DNA of 64,000 bases from Dyella ginsengisoli LA-4 (GTDB taxonomy: Bacteria; Pseudomonadota; Gammaproteobacteria; Xanthomonadales; Rhodanobacteraceae). The translations under genes and the position numbers were made by a program. Below are positions 32,958-41,522 of the stretch, piece by piece. Location of the stretch: NCBI RefSeq assembly GCF_000334915.1, contig NZ_AMSF01000033.1, forward strand, positions 113,267 to 177,266. Direction: 5' to 3'. How positions within the stretch are numbered: the first letter of the stretch is position 1; each line of letters opens with the position of its first letter. The notes below the pieces were generated by a model. The model saw nothing but the letters and a program-made list of their open reading frames with translations, made no database searches and was not told where the DNA came from.

Positions 32958-33359
32958 ATGGGAAATCAGGGATCGACACCGCAAGTGACCTTCGATACCG
33001 GGTTCTTCGGGATCCGGCCCGACGAGGACGAGGCCACCCACCCCGGCCGCTACGGCGAGGCTCTTGCGCGATGGATGCAGCAACGCCTGGAGGCTCGCGG
33101 CGTGATCACCGAGGGCGTGATTGCCGAGGACTTCGGCTGGCTCGTCATCGTGACCCGCAAACCGTTCCTGCTCTGGCTCGGCTGCGGCAATATCGATGGA
33201 TCGACCACCGAGTGGAGCCTTTTCCCCGCAGTCGAGTCGTCACTGGCAGGCCGGCTGTTCGGAAGGCAACGCCAACGTGAGGCGCTGGATGCACTGTGGC
33301 GTCAGGTCGAGGCGATCGTACCCGGCATCCCCGATGTCGCGAATATCCGCTGGGAGTAA
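32958..33359 (+). CDS. Conserved hypothetical protein, 133 aa
   Basis: I do not recognise the family. It is a soluble protein without signal peptide, rich in Trp/Gly: GFFGIRPDEDEATHPGRYG, FGWLVIVTRKPFLLWLGCGN, and DALWRQVEAIVPGIPDVANI. The general look (small, acidic, single domain) resembles immunity-like proteins, but no toxin is nearby. Good ribosome site (gggag, 8 bases before ATG). It follows cytochrome b561 by 20 bases and could share its transcript. Confidence 0.7.
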   Translation: MGNQGSTPQVTFDTGFFGIRPDEDEATHPGRYGEALARWMQQRLEARGVITEGVIAEDFGWLVIVTRKPFLLWLGCGNIDGSTTEWSLFPAVESSLAGRLFGRQRQREALDALWRQVEAIVPGIPDVANIRWE

Positions 33360-33423
33360 CCACCGGCCCCTTCGACACGCCTTCCGGGCGTAAGCTGCCG
33401 GCTCCATCCCGAGGAGCCGCCCC

Positions 33424-33936
33424 GTGAATGCCGACGAGCTGAAGGCCGTGCAGGCCCCGCTGAAGCAGCACTACCGGGAGTCACCCGGGGCGGCACGGAT
33501 CACGCTGCGCGCAGAGGGACGACTGGGTGAGGGCGTGACCTGCCGGGTGGATACAGGCCGCGCCCTGGTGGAGGCCGGCCTGCATCCCGCCACTGGCGGC
33601 ACCGGCGTGGCGGCGTGCTCGGGCGACATGTTGCTGGAAGCCCTGGTGGCCTGCGCCGGCGTCACGCTCAACGCGGTAGCCACGGCGCTGGGCATCGATC
33701 TGCGCGACGCCACCGTGCAGGCCGAAGGCGACCTCGACTTCCGCGGCACGCTGGGCGTGGACAAGACCGCGCCGGTCGGCTTTACCGCGATCCGCCTGCA
33801 CTTCCTGCTCGACACCGACGCCGACGACGAGCAGTTGGACACCCTGCTCCGCCTCACCGAACGCTACTGCGTGGTGTACCAGACCCTGGCAGGGGGCACA
33901 CGACTGACGACCACGCGGACACCACCGGGCGACTGA
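33424..33936 (+). CDS. OsmC/Ohr-family peroxidase
   Basis: A 170-residue protein starting at GTG with GAGGAG-like ribosome site. The two OsmC cysteines are seen in LVACAGVTLNA and RYCVVYQTL. OsmC proteins reduce organic hydroperoxides through this Cys pair. It fits the oxidative-stress theme of the ECF module just upstream. No regulator of its own is seen. Confidence 0.85.
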   Translation: MNADELKAVQAPLKQHYRESPGAARITLRAEGRLGEGVTCRVDTGRALVEAGLHPATGGTGVAACSGDMLLEALVACAGVTLNAVATALGIDLRDATVQAEGDLDFRGTLGVDKTAPVGFTAIRLHFLLDTDADDEQLDTLLRLTERYCVVYQTLAGGTRLTTTRTPPGD

Positions 33937-34137
33937 CTTCATCTGGACGTCCATACGTCCACACGACCCGCGCGACGCAAACACTTGCAGTGTCGCAGTC
34001 TGCGACATCCGACCAAGGTCGGGGGCCGGATTTCACGCCACTCCCTTCGTCCTGTGCCAGATTCCACGGGCCCGGCGAATGGCCGACCCGCAGTGCATGG
34101 CCCATGCCGGCGTCCATCCATCGAGGGGAGGAACATC

Positions 34138-34662
34138 GTGAACCGTATCCGCATGCTTGCCGCCGCGCTCGTCCTGGCGCCCGGACTGGCGCTCGCCGCC
34201 GCACCCACGCTCAAGGTCAGCAAGAGCGTCACCATCCACGCATCCGCCGCCACGGCATGGGCCAGGGTGAAGGACTTCGGCGGGTTGAACACCTGGCACC
34301 CGGCCGTCAGCAAGGACGACATCATCGCCGGCACCGACAATCATCCGGGTGCCGAGCGCAAGCTCACGCTGGGCAACGGCGGCTGGGTGCACGAGAAGCT
34401 GCTGAGCTTCGACAACGCGCACCGCCGCTTCGGCTACACCATCCTCGGCGGCGTGCTGCCGGTGAGCGACTACCACTCCACCCTGCACGTGGTCGCCGTC
34501 GGCAAGGACAGCAGCAAGGTCACCTGGTCCGGCACCTTCAAGCGCAAGGACACCAGCGCCCACCCGGCCGCCGATGCCGACGACAAGACCGCCACGACCA
34601 CGATCGCCGGCGTCTACCAGTCCGGCCTGGACAACCTGAAGAAGATCCTCGAGGCCAAGTAG
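34138..34662 (+). CDS. Exported SRPBCC (START/polyketide-cyclase-like) protein
   Basis: A 174-residue protein starting at GTG, supported by ggggagg. Signal peptide NRIRMLAAALVLAPGLALA precedes an SRPBCC fold: SVTIHASAATAWARVKDFGGLNTWHP, then ERKLTLGNGGWVHEKL and GVYQSGLDNLKKILEAK. Such proteins bind hydrophobic ligands; function here is unknown. Confidence 0.82.
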   Translation: MNRIRMLAAALVLAPGLALAAAPTLKVSKSVTIHASAATAWARVKDFGGLNTWHPAVSKDDIIAGTDNHPGAERKLTLGNGGWVHEKLLSFDNAHRRFGYTILGGVLPVSDYHSTLHVVAVGKDSSKVTWSGTFKRKDTSAHPAADADDKTATTTIAGVYQSGLDNLKKILEAK

Positions 34663-34673
34663 CGCCACCGGAT

Positions 34674-34702
34674 GCCGACGGCGGGAACCGCCCGCCGTCG
34701 GC
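34674..34702. terminator. Bidirectional hairpin between convergent genes
   Basis: GCCGACGGCGGG and CCCGCCGTCGGC form a perfect 12-bp stem with a 5-base loop, between the SRPBCC gene and the PhyH-like gene. Confidence 0.7.
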
Positions 34703-34703
34703 G

Positions 34704-35417
34704 TCAGACCGTCTCGCGCCAGTGCAGCCCCAGCGGCAGTTCCGGCGGACCGAACAGGAGATGCAGCACCCGCCGCGCACTGAAGCCGCTCGCCCTGGAC
34801 GAGGCGTGCAGCAGCAGCGGCCGCATCACCCAGGCATCACCGGTCTCCGCAATGCACTCGCGCATCGCACCGTGATCGCCCGACGACACAGGCCGGGCGA
34901 CGATGCCCTGGTGATGCGAGCCGGCGGCCACCCGCAGCGGCCCGTCCTCCGGCCCGCAATCGTCGAGATGCAGGCGCACCGCGACCATGGACTCAAGGAC
35001 ATCCTGCGGCGCCTGCACGAACCAGGCGCCCTCCTTGTTCGACCAGCCGCGCAGACCGCCGGCAGCGACGCGTTCCCGCACCGGGATCGACACGTCCTGG
35101 TGCAAGGCCACCAGCCAGTTGTGCTCGACCGACTTGCGAAAAAAAGTGCACTGGACGGCCACTGCAGCAGGTGGCATCAAGGGGGCAATCGCCGGATGCA
35201 GACGCACCTCGTGCGCGATCTGGGCCACCCCGGGAAGCGACAACGCCTGGCGCGAGCCCACCCCGGCGGAGGCATCGTCGAACCAACGCGAGGTGCGCCA
35301 GCAGGTTTCACGATCGAGCACCGAACGCACCTTCAGGCAACCATCGGCATCGAAGGCGCCGACCGCCGACTGTATGCCCTCGGCCAACGCCTCCGATGCC
35401 GTGGCCGAGTCGCTCAC
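34704..35417 (-). CDS. Phytanoyl-CoA dioxygenase (PhyH)-family protein
   Basis: A 237-residue Fe(II)/2-oxoglutarate oxygenase. The metal ligands are H and D in ALHQDVSI and the distal H in LLLHASSR, with an R nearby for 2-oxoglutarate. The substrate is unknown. It starts with GTG, overlapping the stop of the gene upstream (GTGA), so the two are coupled. Confidence 0.82.
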   Translation of the reverse strand: MSDSATASEALAEGIQSAVGAFDADGCLKVRSVLDRETCWRTSRWFDDASAGVGSRQALSLPGVAQIAHEVRLHPAIAPLMPPAAVAVQCTFFRKSVEHNWLVALHQDVSIPVRERVAAGGLRGWSNKEGAWFVQAPQDVLESMVAVRLHLDDCGPEDGPLRVAAGSHHQGIVARPVSSGDHGAMRECIAETGDAWVMRPLLLHASSRASGFSARRVLHLLFGPPELPLGLHWRETV

Positions 35418-35749
35418 GCGGAAACCACCGTATCGCTGCGCAACAGCGCGTAGGCATCGCGGGCATCCTCGTCCACCCGCACCACGGCCCGCTCAAGGGG
35501 GTGGACGTTGCTGCCCCGGCGCTTCACGCCCGAGACCCAGAACTCCTCACCGGTGGCCTCGTCGATGTAGTTGCCACGATGCCCATGCCCACCGAACGGG
35601 AGCAGCACGCGACCGCGGTAGCACACCGACCGGCCGCTGCGGGAAAACGTCACCCAGCCAATGCGGGCCGGCACCCCATCGATATGGCCGTCCTTGTTCT
35701 CGAGATACATCAACCGCTTCTTCAGGCCGCGGTTCAACTGGTTCTCCAT
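35414..35749 (-). CDS. Conserved hypothetical protein, 111 aa
   Basis: I recognise it only as a small conserved proteobacterial protein of unknown function: KKRLMYLENKDGHIDG, ARIGWVTFSRSGRSVCYRGR, GNYIDEATGEEFWVSGVKRRG and a C-terminal HPLERAVVRVDEDAR. It has no signal peptide. The ribosome site GGAGG supports the ATG at 35749. It sits between a DUF1348 gene and the PhyH-like gene on the same strand with an overlap, so the three form an operon. Confidence 0.75.
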   Translation of the reverse strand: MENQLNRGLKKRLMYLENKDGHIDGVPARIGWVTFSRSGRSVCYRGRVLLPFGGHGHRGNYIDEATGEEFWVSGVKRRGSNVHPLERAVVRVDEDARDAYALLRSDTVVSA

Positions 35750-35760
35750 AGGTCCTCCGG

Positions 35761-36225
35761 CTACAGCCCCAGCTCGCTCAGGCCCGGGTGATCGTCGGGG
35801 CGCCGGCCTTGGGGCCAGTGGTACTTGCGGTCGCTTTCGGCGATCGGCAGGTCGTTGATGCTGGCGATACGCAGGCGCATCAGGCCGTTCTCGTCGAACT
35901 CCCAGTTCTCGTTGCCGTAGGCGCGGTACCACTGGCCGCTGTCGTCGTGGAACTCGTAGGCGAAGCGCACCGCGATGCGGTTGTCTCGGAACGCCCACAG
36001 TTCCTTGATCAGCCGGTACTCCAGCTCGCGCTGCCACTTGCGGGTGAGGAAGGCTTCGATCTCCTCGCGCCCCTGGAGGAACTCGGCGCGGTTGCGCCAG
36101 CGGCTGTCCGGCGAGTAGGCCAGCGCCACCCTGGCCGGATCGCGGCCGTTCCAGGCATCCTCGGCCAGGCGCACCTTCTGCATCGCGGTCTCTTCGGTGA
36201 ACGGGGGCAGCGGCGGACGTTGCAT
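35761..36225 (-). CDS. DUF1348/NTF2-like protein
   Basis: A 154-residue NTF2-fold protein: [61 protein letters not shown] and [16 protein letters not shown]. The family is small and conserved with a conical ligand pocket; no reaction is established. Ribosome site AGGAG supports ATG at 36225. First gene of the three-gene minus-strand unit. Confidence 0.85.
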   Translation of the reverse strand: MQRPPLPPFTEETAMQKVRLAEDAWNGRDPARVALAYSPDSRWRNRAEFLQGREEIEAFLTRKWQRELEYRLIKELWAFRDNRIAVRFAYEFHDDSGQWYRAYGNENWEFDENGLMRLRIASINDLPIAESDRKYHWPQGRRPDDHPGLSELGL

Positions 36226-36295
36226 GGTGGATCTCCTGGGGGAAGAACTTCGCGAAAGTGTGCGCGTCCCGCCCCGCAGCCGCCACCCGTGCGGG

Positions 36296-37225
36296 CTAGA
36301 CCTTGGTCGACGCCGCCTCGCCGGCCTGCCGACGGAACGCCGCCGGGCTGGTGCCATGCACCCGCTTGAACGCCTGCCCGAACGCGGCGCGCGACGCGTA
36401 GCCGCAGGCCTCGCCGATCAACTCGATCGGCCGCGGTGTCTCGTGCAGCAAGCGTGCGGCCAGATCCATGCGCAGCGCGGTCACCACATCCATCGGCGTC
36501 ATCGCCGACAGTTCGGCAAAGTGCCGCGCAAAGCTCGCGCGCGACATGCGGCTGGCCTCGGCCAGCCGCTCCAGCGTCCACGGCTCAGCCGGCGCGGCGA
36601 TCACCGCGGCCAGCGCCGGCGCTACGCGCGTGTCCGCCAGCAATGCGAGCAGCCCCTCGCGCACGGCGCCCTCGGCGATCAGGGTGCGTACCACCAGGGT
36701 GAACAGCGAGGCGGACAGGCTGGCGATGACGGCATCGCCGCCGGGCGAGGACTGCACGCTCTCGTGACGCATCATCCGCATCAGCGCGTGCAGGCCGGCG
36801 TAGTCGTCGCGGTCGCGTGTGGACAGATGCACCACCTCGGGCAACGCCTGCAGCAGCAGTGCATGGTGCTGGCCCAGCTCGAAGGTGCCACAGAGCACGT
36901 CGAACTCGCTGCGGGGTGCGTCGCTGGCTACCTCGACAATGCGCCCGAGCGGCCGACGCACCTCGTTGAAGGCGGCGGTGGCACCGTCGGCATGGCGCAT
37001 GGTGTGCGCGCTGCCGCGCGGGAAAAGCACCAGATCGCCGGCGACGAACGGGCGCCGCTCGCGCCCGACCTCCAGCACGCCTTCGCCAGCCAGCACCACG
37101 TGGTAAGGCAATTGCCCCGGCGGCGCTGCCGGCTGCGGCACCGACCACTGCCCGGCGAACCGGCACAGCAGGTCCACCCGCCCGTGCAGACCCATCGATG
37201 TCACCAGCGCACTCAAACTGTCCAT
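36296..37225 (-). CDS. AraC-family regulator with cupin domain
   Basis: A 309-residue AraC regulator. The N-terminal cupin (Cupin_6-like) spans about 10-190 ([32 protein letters not shown]). The two C-terminal HTHs are [20 protein letters not shown] and [21 protein letters not shown]. It is divergent from the AhpD-like gene across 129 bases, so that gene is its likely target. Confidence 0.9.
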   Translation of the reverse strand: MDSLSALVTSMGLHGRVDLLCRFAGQWSVPQPAAPPGQLPYHVVLAGEGVLEVGRERRPFVAGDLVLFPRGSAHTMRHADGATAAFNEVRRPLGRIVEVASDAPRSEFDVLCGTFELGQHHALLLQALPEVVHLSTRDRDDYAGLHALMRMMRHESVQSSPGGDAVIASLSASLFTLVVRTLIAEGAVREGLLALLADTRVAPALAAVIAAPAEPWTLERLAEASRMSRASFARHFAELSAMTPMDVVTALRMDLAARLLHETPRPIELIGEACGYASRAAFGQAFKRVHGTSPAAFRRQAGEAASTKV

Positions 37226-37354
37226 CGGCCACCCCGAGACGATCAAGACAAGGATCGAGACGCACGGAACACGCCGGCACACCCTCGATCCCTAGCATTT
37301 TCTCCACCGGCGGACGCCCACGGCAAACGCCATCATCCCCAAGGAGAGACCATC

Positions 37355-37891
37355 ATGACCCGTCTGAACACCCCCGCGATCGACCAGGCCACCGGTCAGG
37401 CCGCCGAGCTGTTTGCCATCATCAAGCGGAATGTCGGCAAGGTGCCGAACCTTTACGCCACCATCGGCGGCAACACGCCGGACGTGCTGGCGCATGTGCT
37501 GTCCACCGGCGCCACGCTGGGACGGAGCACACTGTCGCGGCTGGAGCAGGAAGCCATCAACCTGGCGGTGAGCGAAGTCACCGGCTGTGACTACTGTGTC
37601 GCCGCCCACACCATGACCGGCAAGCTGGCCGGCTACAGCACCGAGCAGACGCGCGAACTGCGCGCCGGCGGCTTCGCCGGCGGCGCCCGCATCGATGCGC
37701 TGGTGAAGTTCGCGCTGGGGCTGGTGCAGCAGCGCGGCACACTGGAGTCCGGTGCGGTCGACGCGCTGAAGGAGGTCGGCTTCACCGATCGCCAGCTGAT
37801 CGAGATTCCGCTGGTGGTGAGCGCGATCCTGTTCACCAACATGGTCAACCGCATCAACGACACCACGGTGGACTTCCCGAAGGCCGCATAA
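37355..37891 (+). CDS. AhpD-like carboxymuconolactone decarboxylase-family protein
   Basis: A 178-residue alkylhydroperoxidase-fold protein. The active motif is E...C-D-Y-C-V-A-A-H (SEVTGCDYCVAAHTM), the CxxC needed for peroxidase activity in AhpD. Start supported by aaggagag. Probably controlled by the divergent AraC regulator. Followed by a strong hairpin. Confidence 0.88.
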   Translation: MTRLNTPAIDQATGQAAELFAIIKRNVGKVPNLYATIGGNTPDVLAHVLSTGATLGRSTLSRLEQEAINLAVSEVTGCDYCVAAHTMTGKLAGYSTEQTRELRAGGFAGGARIDALVKFALGLVQQRGTLESGAVDALKEVGFTDRQLIEIPLVVSAILFTNMVNRINDTTVDFPKAA

Positions 37892-37912
37892 GTCAGCCGC
37901 GACAGACGAGGA

Positions 37913-37938
37913 ACCCGGGCATCGAGCGATGCCCGGGT
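37913..37938. terminator. Bidirectional terminator hairpin
   Basis: ACCCGGGCATCG and CGATGCCCGGGT are a perfect 12-bp inverted repeat separated by 2 bases, between the AhpD-like gene (plus) and the SDR gene (minus). Confidence 0.75.
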
Positions 37939-37960
37939 CTCGTTCGTTCAAGCCTTTCGC

Positions 37961-38710
37961 CTACAGCTGGCTCATGCCGCCATCGACGATGATCTCGCTG
38001 CCGACGATGAACGCCGACTCGGGCGAGGCCAGATGCAGCACGGTGGAGGCGATCTCCTGCGACGTACCGAAACGACCCAGCGGCACCTGCGCCTGGATCT
38101 GCGCGGCCGTGGCGTCCAGCGCGGCCTGGTCGAGCCCGAGCTTGCCGTACAGCGGCGTGGCCACCGGGCCCGGACTCACCACGTTGACGCGTGCGCCACG
38201 CGGCAGCAGCTCGGCCGACAGGGTCTTGGCCAGGGTGATCAGCGCGGCCTTGCTGGCGGCATACACCGACGAATTCGGCATGCCGATGTGCGCGTTGATC
38301 GAGCCGTTGATGACGACCGAGGCGCCCTCGTTGAACAGCGGCAGCAACGCCTGCAGCTGGAAGTAGGCGCCCTTCACGTTGATGTCGAAGGTCTGGTCCC
38401 ACAGGGCCTCGTCGACGTCGGCGAAGGCGGCGAAGCGGGCGACGCCGGCATTGATGAACACCGCATCGAGCTTGATCGACTGCGCGGCCAGGTCGCTGGC
38501 CAGCTGCCGGGCCTGGGCCACCGAGCCGGCGTCGTTGCGCAGGGCGATGGCCTTGGGACCCAGTTCGGCAAGCGCCGAGGCCAGCGTGCCGCTGTCGCGG
38601 CCGGTGATGATCACGCGACCGCCTTCGGCGGCGAAGGCCTTGGCCGCAGCCAGGCCGATGCCGCTGCTGCCGCCGGTGACGAGGATGGATTTGTTGGCGA
38701 AACGGTTCAT
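37961..38710 (-). CDS. Short-chain dehydrogenase/reductase (SDR)
   Basis: A 249-residue classical SDR. Cofactor motif TGGSSGIG at residues 13-20, catalytic S in INGSINAH and YAASK. R in TGRD suggests NADP(H). It is divergent from a LysR gene (117-base gap). Substrate unknown. Confidence 0.9.
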   Translation of the reverse strand: MNRFANKSILVTGGSSGIGLAAAKAFAAEGGRVIITGRDSGTLASALAELGPKAIALRNDAGSVAQARQLASDLAAQSIKLDAVFINAGVARFAAFADVDEALWDQTFDINVKGAYFQLQALLPLFNEGASVVINGSINAHIGMPNSSVYAASKAALITLAKTLSAELLPRGARVNVVSPGPVATPLYGKLGLDQAALDATAAQIQAQVPLGRFGTSQEIASTVLHLASPESAFIVGSEIIVDGGMSQL

Positions 38711-38827
38711 GTCGGACTCCTGATGTGAATGACGTTCGGGTTGGGGTTCGAACGTGAGCCCATGCTGCGCTGCCACCAGCGCCATGCCGTACCATCCCGT
38801 CGACGAACTCGTTCGAAGAGGTTGCAC

Positions 38828-39742
38828 ATGTTGACCGAGGACGAACTGGCCCTGCTGGAAGCCATCCGCGAGACCGGCAGCCTGTCCCGCGCTGCGGCGC
38901 GACTCGGACGCGCGCCGTCCACCATCTCGCACGCCGCACGGCAGCTGGAGGCACGCTTCGACGCCCTGCTGTTCGACCGCCGCCGCTACCGCCTGCAGCT
39001 CACCCCGGCCGGCCAGCTGCTGGCCCAGGAAGCCGCACGGCTGATGCACGACGTGAACCGTCTCACCCGCCGCGTGAAGCAGGTCGCCGGCGGCTGGGAA
39101 GACCGGCTGCACATCGTCACCGACGAGCTGCTGGAGTTCGAGACACTGCTGCCGGTGATCCGCGCGTTCGACAAGCTGGATTCCGGCGTGAGCCTGCGCC
39201 TCACCCACGAAGTGCTTGGCGGCACCTGGGAGGCACTGCGGGAAGGACGCGCCGACCTGGTGGTCGGCGCCACCAATGAACCACCCGCGATCCCGCAACT
39301 GCGCTGGTTCGAACTGGGCCACATGGAATGGGTGTTCGCGGTATCGCCGCGGCATCCGCTGGCGAAGGCGGGCGAACCGCTGACGCAGGACGTGGTCAGT
39401 GCGCATCGTTCGGTGGTGGTGGCGGACTCCTCGCGCGGCAGCAGCCGCGGCTACGGCGTGCTGGGTGGCCAGGCCACGCTGGCGGTGCCGACCATGCACG
39501 CCAAGATCCTCGCGCAGCGCGATGGCCTCGGCGTCGGCTGGTTGCCGCGCCATCGCGTCTCGGCGCTGCTCAAGAGCGGTGCACTGGTGGAAAAGACCAT
39601 GGCCGACCCACGCGAACCCAACGTGCTGTTCGCCGCGTGGCGCGGCGACCATGACGGCCGCGCGCTGGCCTGGTGGCTGGAACAGATCCGCCAGCCGCGG
39701 TTGGCCAGGCGGTTGATCGATGGGGTGCCGATTGGCGGTTGA
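38828..39742 (+). CDS. LysR-family regulator (divergent from SDR)
   Basis: A 304-residue LysR protein: HTH in ELALLEAIRETGSLSRAAARLGRAPSTISHA, with the effector domain from about 90. I start at MLTEDELALL, giving standard length. It likely governs the divergent SDR. Confidence 0.9.
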   Translation: MLTEDELALLEAIRETGSLSRAAARLGRAPSTISHAARQLEARFDALLFDRRRYRLQLTPAGQLLAQEAARLMHDVNRLTRRVKQVAGGWEDRLHIVTDELLEFETLLPVIRAFDKLDSGVSLRLTHEVLGGTWEALREGRADLVVGATNEPPAIPQLRWFELGHMEWVFAVSPRHPLAKAGEPLTQDVVSAHRSVVVADSSRGSSRGYGVLGGQATLAVPTMHAKILAQRDGLGVGWLPRHRVSALLKSGALVEKTMADPREPNVLFAAWRGDHDGRALAWWLEQIRQPRLARRLIDGVPIGG

Positions 39743-39825
39743 GGGCTGGTACGCCCCTTGTGGTTTCAATCAGGCGGCGCAACAGCTTGTTGCTTATCAC
39801 ATCGTTGAGGCTATTCGATGAAGAG

Positions 39826-40309
39826 CGTTTCGTCCTCCTACGGAGACCGAGTCACTTCTCTTTGTTTGGCCAAAGAGAAGTAACCAAGAGAAAGGCCACC
39901 CGGCCGCCGCTGCAGAGGGGCCCGGGAAGAGCAGCGCGCCTGCGGCGCGCACTTTTCAGAAGGGCAACAGCCGAAGCAAAAGCCAAAGCTAAAGCGACCG
40001 GTGCTGCGCGCCGCGCTTGGCTTTTGATCCGGCTCTTCTGAAGAGTGCGGGCCGACGCCCGCTGTGCTTGTGCTCTTCCGGGGCCCCTGTGCGGCGGTGA
40101 GTCGGGGACGATCAGGCCCGCAGGGGCATCGGCAGGGATGCCGATGCCTTTTCGTCAGGGCAGGAGGCCCTGTCGAAAAGCCCGGCCCCGACTCACGGAC
40201 TTGCCGGGCCATCGGCCCGGCAAGCGCCAAGCGGGGTGGCCTTCTCTTTGGTTACTTTCTCTTGGCCACGCAAGAGAAAGTGACTCGGCCTCCGAAGGAG
40301 GGCGAAACG
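39826..40309. repeat. 484-bp fold-back repeat element with nested stems
   Basis: Outer arms of about 76 bases (39826-39901 and 40233-40309) are near-perfect inverted repeats, including GAGTCACTT and CCAAAGAGAAG-type runs. Inside lie a second inverted pair (about 39911-39962 with 40035-40091), a third pair GTGAGTCGGGG/CCCCGACTCAC (40097-40107 with 40186-40196) and a local hairpin at 40202-40222. No credible gene is inside. It has the look of a multicopy Xanthomonad intergenic element; the copy number is not visible here. The whole 711-base gap 39743-40453 contains nothing else but a short repeat. Confidence 0.8.
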
Positions 40310-40406
40310 CCTTTGTCCGAACCGTCTCAGCTAAGCGACGAGCGACGCCCAAAGAGCAAAGAGCAAGATCAAAATGGATGACCGGCATTCGCCGTTGAAA
40401 GGCGCC

Positions 40407-40430
40407 TCCCGCTTTCGCGGGAACGACGGC
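40407..40430. repeat. Short REP-like palindrome (CCCGCTTTCGCGGG)
   Basis: CTCCCGCTTTCGCGGGAACGACGG contains the small hairpin CCCGC-TTTC-GCGGG of the widespread proteobacterial 'cattcccgcgaaagcggg' REP family. It lies just before the 3' end of the minus-strand SDR gene. Confidence 0.6.
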
Positions 40431-40453
40431 GAGGCGAGATGGCCGCGCCACCA

Positions 40454-41248
40454 TCAAACAATCGACCGCACCACCCCACCATCCACCCGCACCGCCGCAC
40501 CGGTCGTCGCCGAAGCCTGCTCGGAGGCGAGGTACACCGACAGGTTGGCCACCTCGTCGACCGACGCCAGCCGCTTGATCAGCGAGCTCGGCCGATGCGT
40601 GGCGATGAACTCCTGCTCCACCTGCGCCTGCGGCACGCCGCGCTCGGCAGCGATCTTGCCGAAGAACTCGCCCACGCCCTCGGACAGGGTCGGGCCCGGC
40701 AGGATCGCGTTCACCGTGACGCCGGTGCCGGCCAGGGTCTCGGCCAGTCCGCGCGACACCGCCAGCTGCGCGGTCTTGCTCATGCCGTAGTGGACCATCT
40801 CGGCGGGAATCTGCACGCCCGACTCGCTCGACACGAACTGGATGCGGCCCCAGCCACGCTGCGCCATGCCCTGCGCGTAGTGGCGCGACAGGCGCACGCC
40901 GCTCATCACGTTGACCTCGAAGAAGCGCTGCCAGTCCTCGTCCGGAATATCGAAGAACGCCTTCGGCTCGAAGATGCCGAGGTTGTTGACCAGGATGTCT
41001 GCCTCGGGCATCACGGCGATCAGGTGGGCCGCGCCTTCGGGGGTACCGAGGTCGGCGGCGACACCGCTGAGCTTGGCGTCCGGCTGCGTCGCGCGGATGG
41101 CGGAGAGCGCCTCGTCGACACGTGCCTGCGTGCGGCCGGTGATGACGACGTGGGCGCCGGTGCCGGCCAGGCCCTTGGCGATGGCCAGGCCGATGCCGGC
41201 GGTGGAGCCGGTGACGATGGCCGTACGGGAGGACAGGTCGATGTGCAT
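40454..41248 (-). CDS. Short-chain dehydrogenase/reductase (SDR)
   Basis: A 264-residue SDR: cofactor motif TGSTAGIG, NNLGI in place of NNAG, catalytic S in VSSESGVQ and YGMSK. R in TGRTQ suggests NADP(H). Relatives are annotated as 3-oxoacyl-ACP reductase-like but function is open. No divergent regulator; the fold-back element is downstream. Confidence 0.88.
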   Translation of the reverse strand: MHIDLSSRTAIVTGSTAGIGLAIAKGLAGTGAHVVITGRTQARVDEALSAIRATQPDAKLSGVAADLGTPEGAAHLIAVMPEADILVNNLGIFEPKAFFDIPDEDWQRFFEVNVMSGVRLSRHYAQGMAQRGWGRIQFVSSESGVQIPAEMVHYGMSKTAQLAVSRGLAETLAGTGVTVNAILPGPTLSEGVGEFFGKIAAERGVPQAQVEQEFIATHRPSSLIKRLASVDEVANLSVYLASEQASATTGAAVRVDGGVVRSIV

Positions 41249-41522
41249 GAGGGAGCTCCGGTCGGGGAGGAGAAGCAGGTGCGGGTCAACCGGTCATCGC
41301 GGTCGCCGGGATCACGGGCGGAAAATGTCGACGTGGGTGCCCTGCCGGCGCTTTCAAGCGAGTGGCGGCACATCCGTCCGTTGCTCTATGCTCGCGCCCC
41401 GGCGTCGCAAGCCGCCTCCGGGTCCGCGGAAAGGGTTCAACCCACTTGTCGAACGCTTGCCACCATCGACCTTTGTGCAGCCGGGATTGCGGACCTTCGG
41501 CATTCATTGCATGGAGGTTGTC

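Noticed and set aside
39673..40457. Several 100-130 codon frames in the fold-back element
   Set aside because: They occur on both strands with no family, no ribosome site, and follow the repeat structure rather than coding signals.
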